Source: Neobacillus sp. PS3-34
Lineage (GTDB): Bacteria; Bacillota; Bacilli; Bacillales; Cytobacillaceae
NCBI RefSeq assembly: GCF_030915465.1
Contig: NZ_CP133267.1
Coordinates: forward strand, 2,510,501 to 2,574,500
Direction: 5' to 3'
Length of the DNA stretch: 64,000 bases
Every line of letters starts with the position of its first letter. Position 1 is the first letter of the stretch. The position numbers and the translations under genes were made by a program. The notes under the pieces were generated by a model. The model saw only the letters and a program-made list of their open reading frames with translations. It was not told the origin of the DNA and did not search any database. Positions 9,740 through 19,428 of the stretch are shown here, piece after piece.

Positions 9740-10012
9740 ATGTCTGTAAACCAAAACCAGCCAAAAACCAGAGAACAAGTAAAGAAAGCACGTGCGGAAG
9801 AACGCCGAAAGCAAATCCAGCGTGAAAAACGGAAGAAGGCACGCCGTTCTCCTGTTGGACTTCGTATGCTCATGCTTCTCGCCGCGGTAGTAGTATGTGT
9901 ACTTGCTGGGATGGTAGTCGGTTATGGTGTAATTGGGAATGGAAATGTTGCGGATGCTCTCAAGGAATCGACCTGGACGCACATACATGATCTTGTCGTA
10001 AAGAAAAAATAA
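9740..10012 (+). CDS. EpuA-type small membrane protein (often annotated as DNA-directed RNA polymerase subunit beta)
   Basis: Ninety residues: a strongly basic, charged N-terminal half ([22 protein letters not shown]), one transmembrane helix (about 43-65, [20 protein letters not shown]) and a short tail. This is the EpuA family, commonly labelled RNA polymerase subunit beta in Bacillus genomes although it is not RpoB. Ribosome site GAGGGAGA at 9725-9732. Its place between flhP and fabZ is typical. Function unknown. Confidence 0.8.
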   Translation: MSVNQNQPKTREQVKKARAEERRKQIQREKRKKARRSPVGLRMLMLLAAVVVCVLAGMVVGYGVIGNGNVADALKESTWTHIHDLVVKKK

Positions 10013-10098
10013 TGCTAGGAAGGGGTAAAGCCCTTCCTTTTTGTATGCCGTTAATAGTAAAATGGGATAAACACCTATTACTAGTAGGAGGTACTAAT

Positions 10099-10532
10099 AT
10101 GCTAGATATTACACAAATTAAAGAAATTATTCCGCACCGCTATCCATTTTTGCTTGTTGATAAAATTTTGGAAGTCGAAGATGGCCAAAAAGCAGTGGGG
10201 ATTAAAAATGTAACAGCGAACGAAGAATTTTTTAACGGACATTTCCCTGATTACCCTGTTATGCCGGGCGTATTAATTGTTGAAGCACTGGCGCAGGTCG
10301 GTGCGGTTGCAATGCTGAAAAAGGAAGAAAACCGCGGTCGCCTCGCTTTTTTTGCAGGCATTGACAATTGCCGTTTTAAGAAGCAGGTAAAGCCGGGAGA
10401 CCAGCTTCGCCTTGAAGTTGAAATCATCCGTTTGCGCGGCCGATTGGAAAAGGTAAGGCAGTAGCCACTGTCGATGGTGAAGTTGCCTGTGAAGCCGAAA
10501 TCACCTTTGCGTTAGGCGAGAAAAAAGAATAA
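10099..10532 (+). pseudogene. fabZ: 3-hydroxyacyl-ACP dehydratase FabZ, frameshifted in this sequence
   Basis: Dehydratase of type II fatty acid synthesis, converting 3-hydroxyacyl-ACP to trans-2-enoyl-ACP in the cytoplasm. ATG 10099 follows GTAGGAGGTAC and gives the family start [21 protein letters not shown]. The hot-dog fold active-site segment [19 protein letters not shown] carries the catalytic His and Glu. One C is missing near 10440 (GGCCGATTGG where GGCCCGATTGG is expected); restoring it turns the premature stop into [14 protein letters not shown] and a normal 144-residue end. FabZ is usually essential in Bacillus, so a sequencing error is the best reading. A terminator follows. Confidence 0.92.
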
Positions 10533-10544
10533 GGGAAAACATGA

Positions 10545-10573
10545 GTCGGGCAGTTAAACTGTCCGGTTTTTTA
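10545..10573 (+). terminator. Rho-independent terminator of fabZ
   Basis: Stem CGGGCAG/CTGTCCG (one G-U) with a 5-nt loop and six T. Confidence 0.75.
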
Positions 10574-10627
10574 TGTTCAATTTTTCCTGATGCGCAACAT
10601 AGAGAACATCGTCATTTTGAGGCATAG

Positions 10628-10740
10628 GGTCGGTGTTTTTGATTGTTCGGTGGGTAAATAGGGACAAGTGGTGGAAAAATGGATGAAACCGGTTGGTAAA
10701 AGGATCATAGTGGTGGGTAAATCACCAAAATGGGTGGGTA
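10628..10740 (-). repeat. 21-bp periodic array, motif TACCCACC on the minus strand
   Basis: The motif GGTGGGTA (plus strand) and its variants end at 10635, 10656, 10677, 10698, 10719 and 10740, all 21 bp apart; the 10635 and 10677 units are degenerate. On the minus strand this is TACC(C/A)ACC, the motif of the array at 6341-6466, so the two arrays face each other across mbl-fabZ. No gene is seen in 10574-10935. Confidence 0.75.
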
Positions 10741-10935
10741 ACCGAAAATGTCGGCCTACTATAGAGAGGAATGTTCCCTAAGCTAGGGGAAGTGCTGGTA
10801 AGAACTTCTCTTTTCGATTTTCGCGAATCGACGAGTTTTATTAGTGAAAAAAAGATGCAATTTTTTTTCGTTGCAGGGCATCCTAACATCAGGCCAATGT
10901 TCAAGGTCGAAAGAAAATGGAAGGAGACTCACACA

Positions 10936-11289
10936 ATGAAGAAAAAGCTGCTTATGCTAATCGGTGGTGCATTTTTATCTTCGGTCCTTCTGGTGGGATG
11001 CAACCTCAATAAAAAACCTGATAATCCCCCTCCGCCGAAGGTGAACACTCCAGATGTTAATAAAAACATCAAGCAAAAGGACAATAACGATGACGGTGTA
11101 AATGATAATGATAATAAAGACATGGTCCCTGGAAATGGCAACGACAACCAGAACACCAAGCATTATCCGGAAAAAGAGGATAAAAACACACCGAATGACG
11201 GCGACATCACAAAGGATAACAACACAAAGCCAGAAGATATCATCGAAGATAAAAATGATATGAAGGACAAAGATAATAAGGATGAATAA
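10936..11289 (+). CDS. Small acidic lipoprotein, low complexity
   Basis: 117 residues starting at ATG 10936 after AAGGAGACTC. Residues 1-22 are a lipoprotein signal ending LLVGC; the mature part is almost entirely Asp, Asn and Lys with a short PPPPKVNTP segment and no recognisable domain. It would be anchored in the membrane outer face as a disordered charged tail. Function unknown; the upstream 300 bp is filled by a 21-bp array. Confidence 0.75.
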   Translation: MKKKLLMLIGGAFLSSVLLVGCNLNKKPDNPPPPKVNTPDVNKNIKQKDNNDDGVNDNDNKDMVPGNGNDNQNTKHYPEKEDKNTPNDGDITKDNNTKPEDIIEDKNDMKDKDNKDE

Positions 11290-11304
11290 AAGGACAGGGC
11301 TGTG

Positions 11305-11690
11305 AATAACGAGTTTACTTGTGAGGTGCAAAACGGTAACTTGCAGACCAAATCAAATAGCAAATCACATAAATTTCACAGTCAAAAAGGCTTAGAGATG
11401 CAAATACTCTAAGCCTTTTTTTGAATTTTCTTTTTTTACTAAAGCACCCGTAAGTTGTACAAGTTCATTATACGCTAAAGCGAGTTTGATCAATAAGCGG
11501 AGAAATTCCTCTTAATTAGGAAAAAGCTCTGAAAATAGCTTAAATAGACAGAAAGATTCCGACTATTGACTCAAAAAACGTGAAAATAGTTAATTTTGCT
11601 TTGCTTAATCGGAAAACCTCCGCTTATATACCCCGAACCGAGCTCTATTCTGAAATCTAACCGGAGAATCTCCGCTTATTTTAAATAAAT
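11305..11690. repeat. ~385-bp non-coding element, copy 1 (inverted copy at 49506-49880)
   Basis: This stretch and the reverse complement of 49506-49880 align almost end to end, with shared blocks such as GCAGACCAAATCAAATAG and AAGGCTTAGAGATGCAAATA. It contains a terminator-like hairpin and four GCGGAGA/TCTCCGC-type palindromic boxes, two in each orientation. No coding frame is seen in 11290-11888. Confidence 0.8.
11384..11422 (+). terminator. Terminator-like hairpin inside the 385-bp element
   Basis: A 14-bp perfect stem (AAAAAGGCTTAGAG with its complement), a 9-nt loop and a T-tract. It may end the lipoprotein transcript. Confidence 0.7.
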
Positions 11691-11888
11691 TATTCGTGAT
11701 TTAGTATGAAGTCTTATCCTTAATTGAGTAACCAAATAAGCAATTAAAATTCGCCAAAATGTTGATAAATCAATAAAAAACGCACTGTGAATTATATCGT
11801 GAATTCAAGTGCGTTTTCATATGTGTTTTACAATGATTGCATCTCTAAAGTAAACCCGTTAGGCTGTGAACTGCCCTGTCCTTTTCGT

Positions 11889-12308
11889 TTACTTTAGTCG
11901 CGGTTTGCTTTTCATTTTTTCCTTAAATTCGGTTAAAAGTGCTTCACCGCTAAGTCCTTGCTGAAGCAGGCTGCCCAATAACAGCTCAGAATAATCGTTT
12001 CGCATCCGGCGTAGATGCCCCTCAAATAAGATGCTCATATGTGCAGAGAACTTTTTAAGAGATGTAATCCGTGTTTGGAAATAGGCTGGGTCATTATCAA
12101 GTTTTGTAATGACGGCCTGCACAATAATGTCCTTTTTTTGCTCGTCTAGGTTTTTTACATAATCGTAGAGCGAGTGGTCAGAGTATGCTTCAAGGAGCCA
12201 GGTGGATTTTTCATCCTCTTTATTAATGATCAAGCCATCCTTCAAGGGAATATTGATTAGATCGTCATTATCCACTATTTCTAATGAAACTAATTTAAAG
12301 GTCTTCAT
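11889..12308 (-). CDS. ywpF: YwpF-like family protein
   Basis: 139 residues beginning MKTFKLVSLEIVDND, a conserved start of the YwpF family, followed by IPLKDGLIINKED. Ribosome site GGGAGGTAAAG lies directly upstream on the minus strand. It is soluble with no signal peptide. It stands between fabZ and ssbB, as in B. subtilis. Function unknown; the family is limited to Bacillaceae as far as I recall. Confidence 0.8.
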   Translation of the reverse strand: MKTFKLVSLEIVDNDDLINIPLKDGLIINKEDEKSTWLLEAYSDHSLYDYVKNLDEQKKDIIVQAVITKLDNDPAYFQTRITSLKKFSAHMSILFEGHLRRMRNDYSELLLGSLLQQGLSGEALLTEFKEKMKSKPRLK

Positions 12309-12437
12309 CTTTACCTCCCGTTGGCTGTCGTTTACTGCCTAAATTATACCACACACAATTTTGAAAGCGAGTTTGACACATGTCGAAAAATAGTTGGAGG
12401 TGCGGTAATTTTACAAAAAGAAAGGATGTTCACGGGC

Positions 12438-12493
12438 AAAATGGCATTTTGACCTTAGAGAAAATACTATTTTGATAAAATAAAATTCATTTT
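12438..12493 (+). promoter_or_regulatory. Candidate ComK boxes upstream of ssbB
   Basis: AAAATGGCATTTT (12438-12450) and AAAATACTATTTT (12461-12473) both fit AAAA-N5-TTTT; AAAATTCATTTT (12482-12493) has N4. The last two are separated by 8 bp, a known ComK K-box spacing. ssbB is a known ComK target in B. subtilis. Confidence 0.65.
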
Positions 12494-12500
12494 CTAAGAT

Positions 12501-12530
12501 TTTACAAAAACCGACAAGCAGCGCTATGAT
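12501..12530 (+). promoter_or_regulatory. Promoter of ssbB
   Basis: TTACAA (12502-12507), 17-bp spacer, TATGAT (12525-12530), directly after the ComK boxes and 30 bp before the start codon. Confidence 0.6.
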
Positions 12531-12559
12531 GGAGGCATCAAAAGGAGAGGAGATGAAGC

Positions 12560-12922
12560 ATGATCAATCAAGTGACGCTCGTTGGAAGATTAACTAAAGA
12601 CCCCGAGCTGAGAATGACAACGGAAGGGACTCCGGTCACGCATGTCACCCTGGCAGTTAACCGCCAATACCGGAACCATAATGGCGAAGTGGAAGCCGAT
12701 TTTGTTCAGTGTACTCTTTGGAAAAAGAACGCTGAAAATACGGTCCAGTACTGCCGGAAAGGATCCGTTGTCGGAATAACGGGGAGAATCCAAACCCGTA
12801 ATTACGAAAACAATGAGGGCAAAAAAGTCTACGTCACAGACGTTGTGGCGGAAACTGTTCGTTTTTTGAGTTCAAAGCCGCATGAAGGGCCGATTGTAAA
12901 GGAGGAAATGCCTGTTGGATAA
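12560..12922 (+). CDS. ssbB: Single-stranded DNA-binding protein SsbB (competence type)
   Basis: Short SSB of 120 residues that binds single-stranded DNA during transformation. Start at 12560 after AAAGGAGAGGAG. The OB fold is complete (MINQVTLVGRLTKDPELR ... VVGITGRIQTRNYEN) but there is no long Gly-rich linker or acidic DDDLPF tip as in housekeeping SsbA, which identifies the SsbB type. ComK-like boxes and a matching promoter precede it. A small coiled-coil gene overlaps its end by 8 nt. Confidence 0.92.
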   Translation: MINQVTLVGRLTKDPELRMTTEGTPVTHVTLAVNRQYRNHNGEVEADFVQCTLWKKNAENTVQYCRKGSVVGITGRIQTRNYENNEGKKVYVTDVVAETVRFLSSKPHEGPIVKEEMPVG

Positions 12923-13136
12923 CAATAAGGATATTGCCCGCAGCCTTGAGGCACTTCTGGAAAACCTCATCCGGATGGTCGCCAAAAGCAACCAGCATGT
13001 CGATAGCCTGCACAAGCGTGTCGATCAAATCGAATGGATGATGCGCGAAATTAAATCGAAAGAGTGCTGCACGCCCGCACCGCACGAACCCTCAACCCGC
13101 CACTCTCCACAAAGCCGTTTCAGCATCACCATTTAA
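12915..13136 (+). CDS. Small coiled-coil protein, overlaps ssbB
   Basis: 73 residues from TTG 12915, preceded by AAAGGAGGAA at 12899-12908, so it is translationally coupled to ssbB. Residues 1-45 form an amphipathic helix (IARSLEALLENLIRMVAKSNQHVDS cut across heptads); a CCTPAP segment and a short tail follow. Coupling suggests a competence-linked role, but this is inference. No family recognised. Confidence 0.6.
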   Translation: MDNNKDIARSLEALLENLIRMVAKSNQHVDSLHKRVDQIEWMMREIKSKECCTPAPHEPSTRHSPQSRFSITI

Positions 13137-13281
13137 GTAATCATAAAACATTCCTCTTTAGAGAGAATCAAAGTGCCTCCGCACTCATCCTCATTTTCCG
13201 GTCCCCCTAGCCGGAGTATGAAGTATGTTTAAAAAGATTTTAAATGGTAATAATAACTAAAAACCCCCCCTTGTAATATAT

Positions 13282-13321
13282 TGAAGCCACTGAATTAACG
13301 TTCAGTGGCTTCACCTTTTTT
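13282..13321 (+). terminator. Strong rho-independent terminator of the ssbB unit
   Basis: 13-bp perfect stem TGAAGCCACTGAA/TTCAGTGGCTTCA, 6-nt loop, then CC and a T-tract. Confidence 0.85.
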
Positions 13322-13329
13322 GAGGATGT

Positions 13330-13372
13330 AAAAACGCCTGGATTCCAATTCGGAATCACAGGCGTTTTTTGG
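13330..13372. terminator. Second terminator hairpin, possibly bidirectional
   Basis: AAAACGCCTG-GATTCC pairs with GGAATC-A-CAGGCGTTTT, with A-rich and T-rich flanks on both sides; could stop transcripts from either strand. Confidence 0.65.
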
Positions 13373-13410
13373 TTTTTAAATTAAAGTTGAAGTTTTTTAA
13401 TAATACCGGT

Positions 13411-13616
13411 GTCTAGCTTCAGCACCTAGGTGCTCGAGGTCATAAGCCAATCCGTCAGGAGGTTAAAGAACAACCTCCTCGCCGGCTCATCTTATGCTTG
13501 GCTACAGAAGCTAACGCTTTCTGTACGCATTAAGATCGACTAAGTCTTGACTGCGCTCCGCTTGTCTTTCGACTAGTCTCCCTATATCGCCCCTGGGCAA
13601 GGCGCTTCCGCTTTTC
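13411..13616. repeat. Bacillaceae dispersed repeat, copy abutting ywqA
   Basis: Begins GTGTCTAGCTTCAGC and contains GCACCTAGGTGC, GGTCATAAGCC, a GGAGGTT/AACCTCC hairpin and CAAGGCGCTTCCGC. I recognise this boilerplate from many Bacillus-type genomes. The element at 18976-19200 shares GAGGTCATAAGCC-type segments in opposite orientation. Confidence 0.6.
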
Positions 13617-16596
13617 TTATTTCAAATCCACCAAATCGCGCAGGTCATCAGTCGACAGCTCGGTAATCCAGTTTTCACTTTGGATGATTTGGTCGTTTAA
13701 AAATTGCTTCTTTTCAAGCATGGCATCGATTTTTTCTTCCAGCGTGCCGGTGCAGATCAGCTTATGGACATGAACGAAGCGCTGCTGCCCGATCCGGTAC
13801 GCTCGGTCTGTCGCCTGGTTCTCAACGGCCGGATTCCACCAGCGGTCATAGTGGATGACATGGTTGGCGGCAGTCAGGTTAAGGCCAGTTCCGCCTGCCT
13901 TCAGTGACAGCAGGAATACCGGGAACTTGCGGCTCTGGAATTGATCGATTAATTCATCGCGCTTCGCCTTAGGCACACTGCCGTTAAGGAACGGCACTTC
14001 GATATTAAACTTTTTCTTTAACAGCGTCTTAATCATCTCACCCATCTCGATATATTGGGTGAAAATGAGACAGCTTTCGTCCTGCTCCAATACCGCGTCG
14101 ACCAGATCAGCGAGCTTTTCCATTTTAGCGGAGCGCTCAAGCAGCTTTTGGCGGCTTTTCTTTTAAATAAAGGGCAGGGTGGTTACAAAGCTGCTTTAAT
14201 TTGCTCAGCAGCTGTAAAATTAATCCCTTCCGCTCAAAGCCGGTCAGCTGTTCAATCTGGGCGAAGGTATCGCGGACGAGCTGTTCATACAGCGACGCCT
14301 GTTCTGCCGTCAACGGGCAATATTCCTTTTGCTCCTGTTTGTCAGGAAGGTTGAGGGCGACTTCTTCGTCCTTCTTCGTCCTGCGCAGCAGGAAGGGGCG
14401 AATCAAGGATTGCAGCTCCCGCACTTTTTCCTTCTTTTCATCCTTTTCAATCGGGATGACAAACCGCTTTTGGAATTGCCCGATGCTTCCAAGATAACCA
14501 TGATTGGTAAAATCAAAAATCGACCAGAGCTCGGAAAGGCGGTTTTCCATTGGCGTTCCTGTCAGGGCAATATGATGGCGCCCTTTGAGGTCACGGACAG
14601 CCCGCGATTGCTTCGTTCCGGCATTTTTAATATTCTGGGCTTCATCGATCGCAATCGAACCCCACACAAGGGAATGAAACTCCTCGGCATCCAAATGGGA
14701 CAGACCGTATGAGGTGAGGACGACATCGACCGATTTTACTTTTTCAATGAAGGCAGCATCCTTAAGGCGGTTCGACCCGTAATGAAGGTAAACGTTCATT
14801 TCAGGGGCAAAGCGCTCAAGCTCCTTCTGCCAGTTGCCAAGGACGGAGGTCGGGCAAATAATCAGGGCGGCATGGACGTTTTCTTTTGGGGCGATAGCAA
14901 CGCCAGCTTTACTGCTCGCAACCGGTTCAGGCAGCTTTTCCGATCCTTCATTTTCCTTCACCGCGAGCAGATAGGAAATCAGCTGAACTGTTTTTCCGAG
15001 ACCCATGTCATCAGCCAGCAGCGCTCCAAATCCATATTTCCGCAAAAATAACAGCCAGCTCATCCCGAAATGCTGGTAGGGGCGGAGCTCGCCCATGAAC
15101 CCGGCGGGAACCGTCTCTAACGGAATTTCGTTGATTTCATTGAGCTGCTTCATCATCTGCTTCCATTGGCGGTTCATTTCAATTTGAATTTTTGCAAACG
15201 CCTTTGGATTTTCAAGGTCATCCTCAGCGTCCTGGCCGTCGACAAGCTCTTGCTCCAATAAATCCCGGACCTGCAGACCTTCTTTTTCAGCCTTCTTCAT
15301 CATGTCCTGAATCTGGCGGATAAACTGGGGATCTAGCTTGACCCAGCGGCCACGAATAAAGACAAGGCGCCTTTTTTCCTCGACAAGGGAGCTGAATTCT
15401 TCTTCAGACAAATCCACGCCGTTCATGGAGAAACGCCAGTTGAAATCAAGCATTGCCTGCAGCCCAACAAATGAAGGGCGATGGCTCGCCGTTCCCTTAA
15501 CCGATGCCTTCACCTTAAGATTGGCGTTTTTCATGACGTTCCACCAGCCAGGCAGGAGTATCTCTACATCCAGTGCCAGCAACGTTTCACTTGCTTCGGT
15601 TAAAAACAGCCATGCTTCTTCCTCGGTCAGAGAGGTTTTCAGCCTGCCATACATACCGAGCCACGGAATCAGACGAATCCATCGCTCCTGTTCCTTCTCG
15701 ACTTCAGCTGCGAACGGCTTCCAGGCACCAGGGAGCTTACTGTCATCAGCCCGGAATAATTGCTCCGGATTTTTTTTGCCCCGCAAAAAGACCTCCAGAA
15801 GCCAGTAGCCTTCGCCGTCCTCCGGCTCGTCAAGGCGCAGCCCAATCGTAAATGGCAGGGGACTTTCCTTGATGCCAACCCACTCGAGCCAGCTGTTCTC
15901 ATCAAAATAATGCGACAGCTCAGAAGCAGAAATATTTTGTTCTCTTAACAAGCTGAGCTTGGCGGTAAAGGTGTTTCTCATTTCCGGATTTCTCGTCAAA
16001 TAAGCATCGAGCGCTTCGTTATAGAGACGAGAGATGAAGTTGAAAACGGTGGCGTTGCCGTCCGCTGCATCTGTTTCGGGCGCGTCTTGGCTGTCTTGGG
16101 AGTCACCATCGCCATTGCCGAAAAGGTACTCGCGGCTCACTCCGGCGTTCTCGTCATCCTCAGCAATCTCCTGCTTCCAAAATGACTCATCAAACTCGTT
16201 TTTCACACGCTCTGGAAGCTGCCAGCGGAACTGGCGATCCTCCCAGGCTGTAAAATCAGGGAGCCAATCTTTTTCGAGTATCCCTTCATAAAGGGCATGA
16301 GAGGAAGCGAGGCAAATTTCAGCCTGCTCACTCCAGTCCCAGTCAACAAAGCGGTTGAATGACTCACGCGCAAACAATGAGACGAGCTGCCATGCATTGA
16401 CAAGCACGCCGTCTGTTCCATTCACAGATCCAAAATCCAGGAGTGTCCCGTAAAAGCTCTCTTCATGGCTGCTGAAGAGGAGATTTTTCCATTGTGCCGG
16501 TTCAAGCGGATATCCGGCAGCATCCCTGGCATGAAGCAAATACAGGCCATCCTCAAGCGGCATCGTAAATAATTGAATATATCCTGTTTTAAGCAT
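13617..16596 (-). pseudogene. ywqA: SNF2-family helicase YwqA, frameshifted
   Basis: Swi2/Snf2 DNA translocase, paired in Bacillus with the SWIM protein YwqB. The ATG at 16596 overlaps the end of ywqB by 8 nt. The N-terminal SNF2-associated domain (to about residue 480) precedes the helicase core: Walker A DMGLGKTVQL, Walker B IAIDEAQN, motif III LTGTPMENR, and in the second lobe GGTGLNLTAANHVIHYDRWWN and motif VI QATDRAYRIGQ. A one-base insertion (or two-base deletion) near 14150 separates the last 168 residues; repaired length is about 992. All motifs are intact, so the function is probably normal in the organism. Confidence 0.88.
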
Positions 16597-18215
16597 CAAT
16601 CAGCTTGCTCCTTCTACATTCTTCCTGAAAAGCACGCAGGCGTTTTGTCCGTTCCAGCAGGGTATCGAAAAAGAACTGCCAGTCATCAAGGCGCTTTTGT
16701 TTTTTATAAATTGTCCGAAGCTTCTTCAGCTGGCGGACTGCTATTTTATAGCTCTGTCGGTTTTTTAACTCAATTTGCTGCTGGGCCAGCTGGTGGAGAA
16801 GGGACATCAGCACTTCAGGCTTTTCTTTTTCAAGCAGCTTCAGCCGATCCTTTGGAAGCTGATCGTATTCAATCCCGATAAAGGCTGCAGTTCGGCCCAT
16901 TTATCGAACTGTCCCTGTTCAAATAACATAATCTCGAATTCACGGTAGCTGTAAGGCATTGTTTCCAGCAGTGCCCGCTCGTATAAATCGATACGTTCGC
17001 TTGCCGCACAATAAGGCTTAAGCGATTTCAAGGCCATCCCCGCAAAGCTCATGCACGAATAATGCGCGTGCAGCTGTTGAAGATAGGACTTTATTTTTTG
17101 TAAAAATAGCTCTGCGAGGCGCCGACACGATCCCAAGCTTTTTGCTTCGTGAAAAGGTCGATCCAATAAAGCAGGTAAGGAATGGCCGCGCTGCCTTCAA
17201 TTGTGCCAATCAGACCGACCGCCTTGTCGTCATTTTTTCGCATAAAATTGATATGGACTCCGGCGATCAAGAGCGGAAGCGGATTCTCCCAATCAAGGAC
17301 AGCCATCAGCCGTGCTTCTATTTTTTTAAGCTCATCATCACGCCACGCATTTTTTTTGAAAAGCTGCGTCCAAAGGAGGCGGTACAGGTAAATCCGTTCG
17401 TATACGAGCTGTTCGGATGGCTCCAGCAGCTCGAACGAATCATCCTTCAGCTTTTCGATGAATTCGTCAAATGCAAACGGCATGGTCTGGACACCGAGCT
17501 TATAGACGAGTGTTTCGGCATCGTCGAGCATCTGGTTGAATACATGAACGTAGGAACGGTGCATTACGGAATCCGTATGGCCGAGCTCCTCGCATAATTC
17601 CGCCAGCCTTCGGAACGAGAAAACCGTCGCAATAAGGTCGTAAAGCAGCTTCCATTCCTTTTCAACCGGTGCACTTGCCTGGAGCCTGCGCAGGTAAACG
17701 CTGAAAAGCTCCACGACCACAAACGGGTTGTTGTGCTTTTTGGACTTTAAAAGGGAGTTGAAGCTTTCTTCAAACGACTGAATCCAGCGGCTGTAATCAG
17801 GCTTCAGAATTCCGTTCGCTTTTACAAGGTCCTTCGCCTTCTGCAGGCTCCATGAAGCCAGGACATTCTTCTCCTGCACGGGCTGACGCCACGTATCAAG
17901 CCACGCCGCAACGCTCGCCTCGCGGGAATAGGCGCTGAAAAAGACAGCCAGCTGATGGCGGCACAGCCCATCTGCCGGGCATGAGCAGGTGCTCATCTCA
18001 AAAAAGGTCCAATCGAGCATGACCTTTACGGGCACGACATCCTGAACCGTCGCCACGATTTCATTTTCATCTATAAGTGTGATGCTCACCAATCCTTGTC
18101 GGTACAGCATCATCCCTTTTTGGACAAGCCGCGCATCCTCCACAACCTCAGGATGCATCAGCTCCCCGATTTTCTCCGATAACACTCGCAAATGTTCACT
18201 GGCAGGCATCGACAT
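16589..18215 (-). pseudogene. ywqB: SWIM zinc-finger protein YwqB, frameshifted
   Basis: Partner of the SNF2 helicase. I start at ATG 18215, which follows AAGGAGG, rather than at an upstream ATG at 18275 that lies in a GGTGCCTGTCACC repeat. The SWIM motif CSCPADGLCRH (CxCxnCxH) is at about residues 90-100; the rest is helical and charged. Two single-base deletions, near 17115 (CGCCTCGCAGAGC) and 16885, split the gene into three frames; repaired length is about 542. Coupling with ywqA (8-nt overlap) indicates one operon. SWIM/SNF2 pairs are proposed to act in DNA transactions; the exact role is unknown. Confidence 0.85.
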
Positions 18216-18253
18216 CTCCGTCAAAACCTCCTTGTAGAAAATGGGTGAAAACT

Positions 18254-18352
18254 GGAAGGTGCCTGTCACCTTCAATTAATTGGCAGGTAATTGGAAAATA
18301 CCTGGAAGGTGCCTGGCACCTAGAAGAATATGGATGGTGCATGTCACCATCA
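18254..18352. repeat. Cluster of three GGTGCCTGTCACC-type short repeats
   Basis: AAGGTGCCTGTCACCTT, GGTGCCTGGCACC and GGTGCATGTCACC occur within 100 bp upstream of ywqB. The same palindromic core recurs near 18922, 19785, 20385, 20413, 23142, 26204, 28712 and 28738. Confidence 0.75.
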
Positions 18353-18515
18353 TTCGTCCCAAAAAAACCATATTCTCTTATTATATCCAATTTACCGTTT
18401 TCGTGCCATGTATCAAGAAGATAATTGGATGAATGTAGGAAATGAATGAAAGGGATTCTATATTTTTTGTGGAATATATATGTAAAAAAATGGATTAAAA
18501 ATGAGGTGTATATCG

Positions 18516-18899
18516 ATGACATTTTTAAAGCTTTTAATTATGATAGCAGTTTTCGTGTGGCTTACGTGGATTGTCGATCGTATTCTTACGAAAAAATTTA
18601 ATATACAAAAGAGGAAGGAGCGCTGGTATCGTCCTCATAACAGCGTACATAAATGGGGGGAAAGAACCATCCTTCTTATTTTTGTGTGCATATACCCAAT
18701 TCTCATTTTTTACGATGATTTATCAATCAACCCCAATTATGGATTGTTTTCCTTTTTAGTCGTTCTCAATCTATTCCGCACTATCATGGAATGGAAATAT
18801 GACCGTGAATCTAAGGAATACATCCGCACTCTCGCCTCTCTTATCCTGCTTCCTGCTATGGTAGTTACAATTGAGTTGGTTGTTAGGCATCATCTGTAA
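18516..18899 (+). CDS. DUF4181 domain membrane protein
   Basis: 127 residues from ATG 18516, preceded by GAGGTG at 18502-18507. Four hydrophobic helices (about 1-20, 48-66, 70-88, 105-124) with the family motif ERWYRPHNSVHKWGER between the first two. Integral membrane protein; function unknown. Monocistronic between two repeat regions. Confidence 0.7.
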   Translation: MTFLKLLIMIAVFVWLTWIVDRILTKKFNIQKRKERWYRPHNSVHKWGERTILLIFVCIYPILIFYDDLSINPNYGLFSFLVVLNLFRTIMEWKYDRESKEYIRTLASLILLPAMVVTIELVVRHHL

Positions 18900-18975
18900 C
18901 AGTGGTCCAGTACCGCCTCGTTATGGTGCCTGTCACTCCCCTGAAATTTGTCCATGAACCTGTTGCTCATAACAG

Positions 18976-19200
18976 AACAAAAGGCGCAAGCGCCCTGGTT
19001 AGCCCCGGCAGGCATAAGACGAATCACGCAGTCATCCTCGGAAAAGCTATCGCTTTTCCTTCGTGCGATGCAGTGCTACCGAAGCTTTCCTTGTCCTGAT
19101 TTCTGGAGTGATTTGGCTTATGACCCCGAGCTGCTCCAAGCATCACCTAAAGGTCATGCTTGGAGCAAGATATTCAAAGGTGCTATTCAAAGGTGAAAAC
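18976..19200. repeat. Bacillaceae dispersed repeat, inverted relative to 13411-13616
   Basis: Contains GGCGCAAGCGCC, AGCCCCGGCAGGCATAAG, a GGAAAAGC/GCTTTTCC hairpin and GGCTTATGACCCCGAG, whose complement matches the start of the copy at 13411. The ORFs inside it look like repeat artefacts. The two copies flank ywqA-ywqB. Confidence 0.55.
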
Positions 19201-19280
19201 TGGCTGGGTGCTGGAGCTAGATTAATACAACTTGTAGAAGTTATTCACATCATTTAATTTTATAATTTCCTAGACGATGA

Positions 19281-19310
19281 AAAAAGCCAGCATGCCGGGG
19301 CACACTGGCT
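19281..19310 (-). terminator. Terminator of the coiled-coil gene at 19429
   Basis: On the minus strand AGCCAGTGTGCC pairs with GGCATGCTGGCT (two G-U pairs) and is followed by TTTTTT. Confidence 0.6.
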
Positions 19311-19428
19311 CTTTATAATGGAATTTTTTTGAGAGTAAAACGTGTTGAGGAAAACGGAAGTAAGGAAGAGGTAAGTTTAAGTCAAACGGAGGCAACACTT
19401 TTAAGTGGTATGTCGAAACGCCTCACGC

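Noticed and set aside
18216..18275. N-terminal extension of YwqB from ATG 18275
   Set aside because: The codons come from a GGTGCCTGTCACC repeat; the AAGGAGG site points to ATG 18215.
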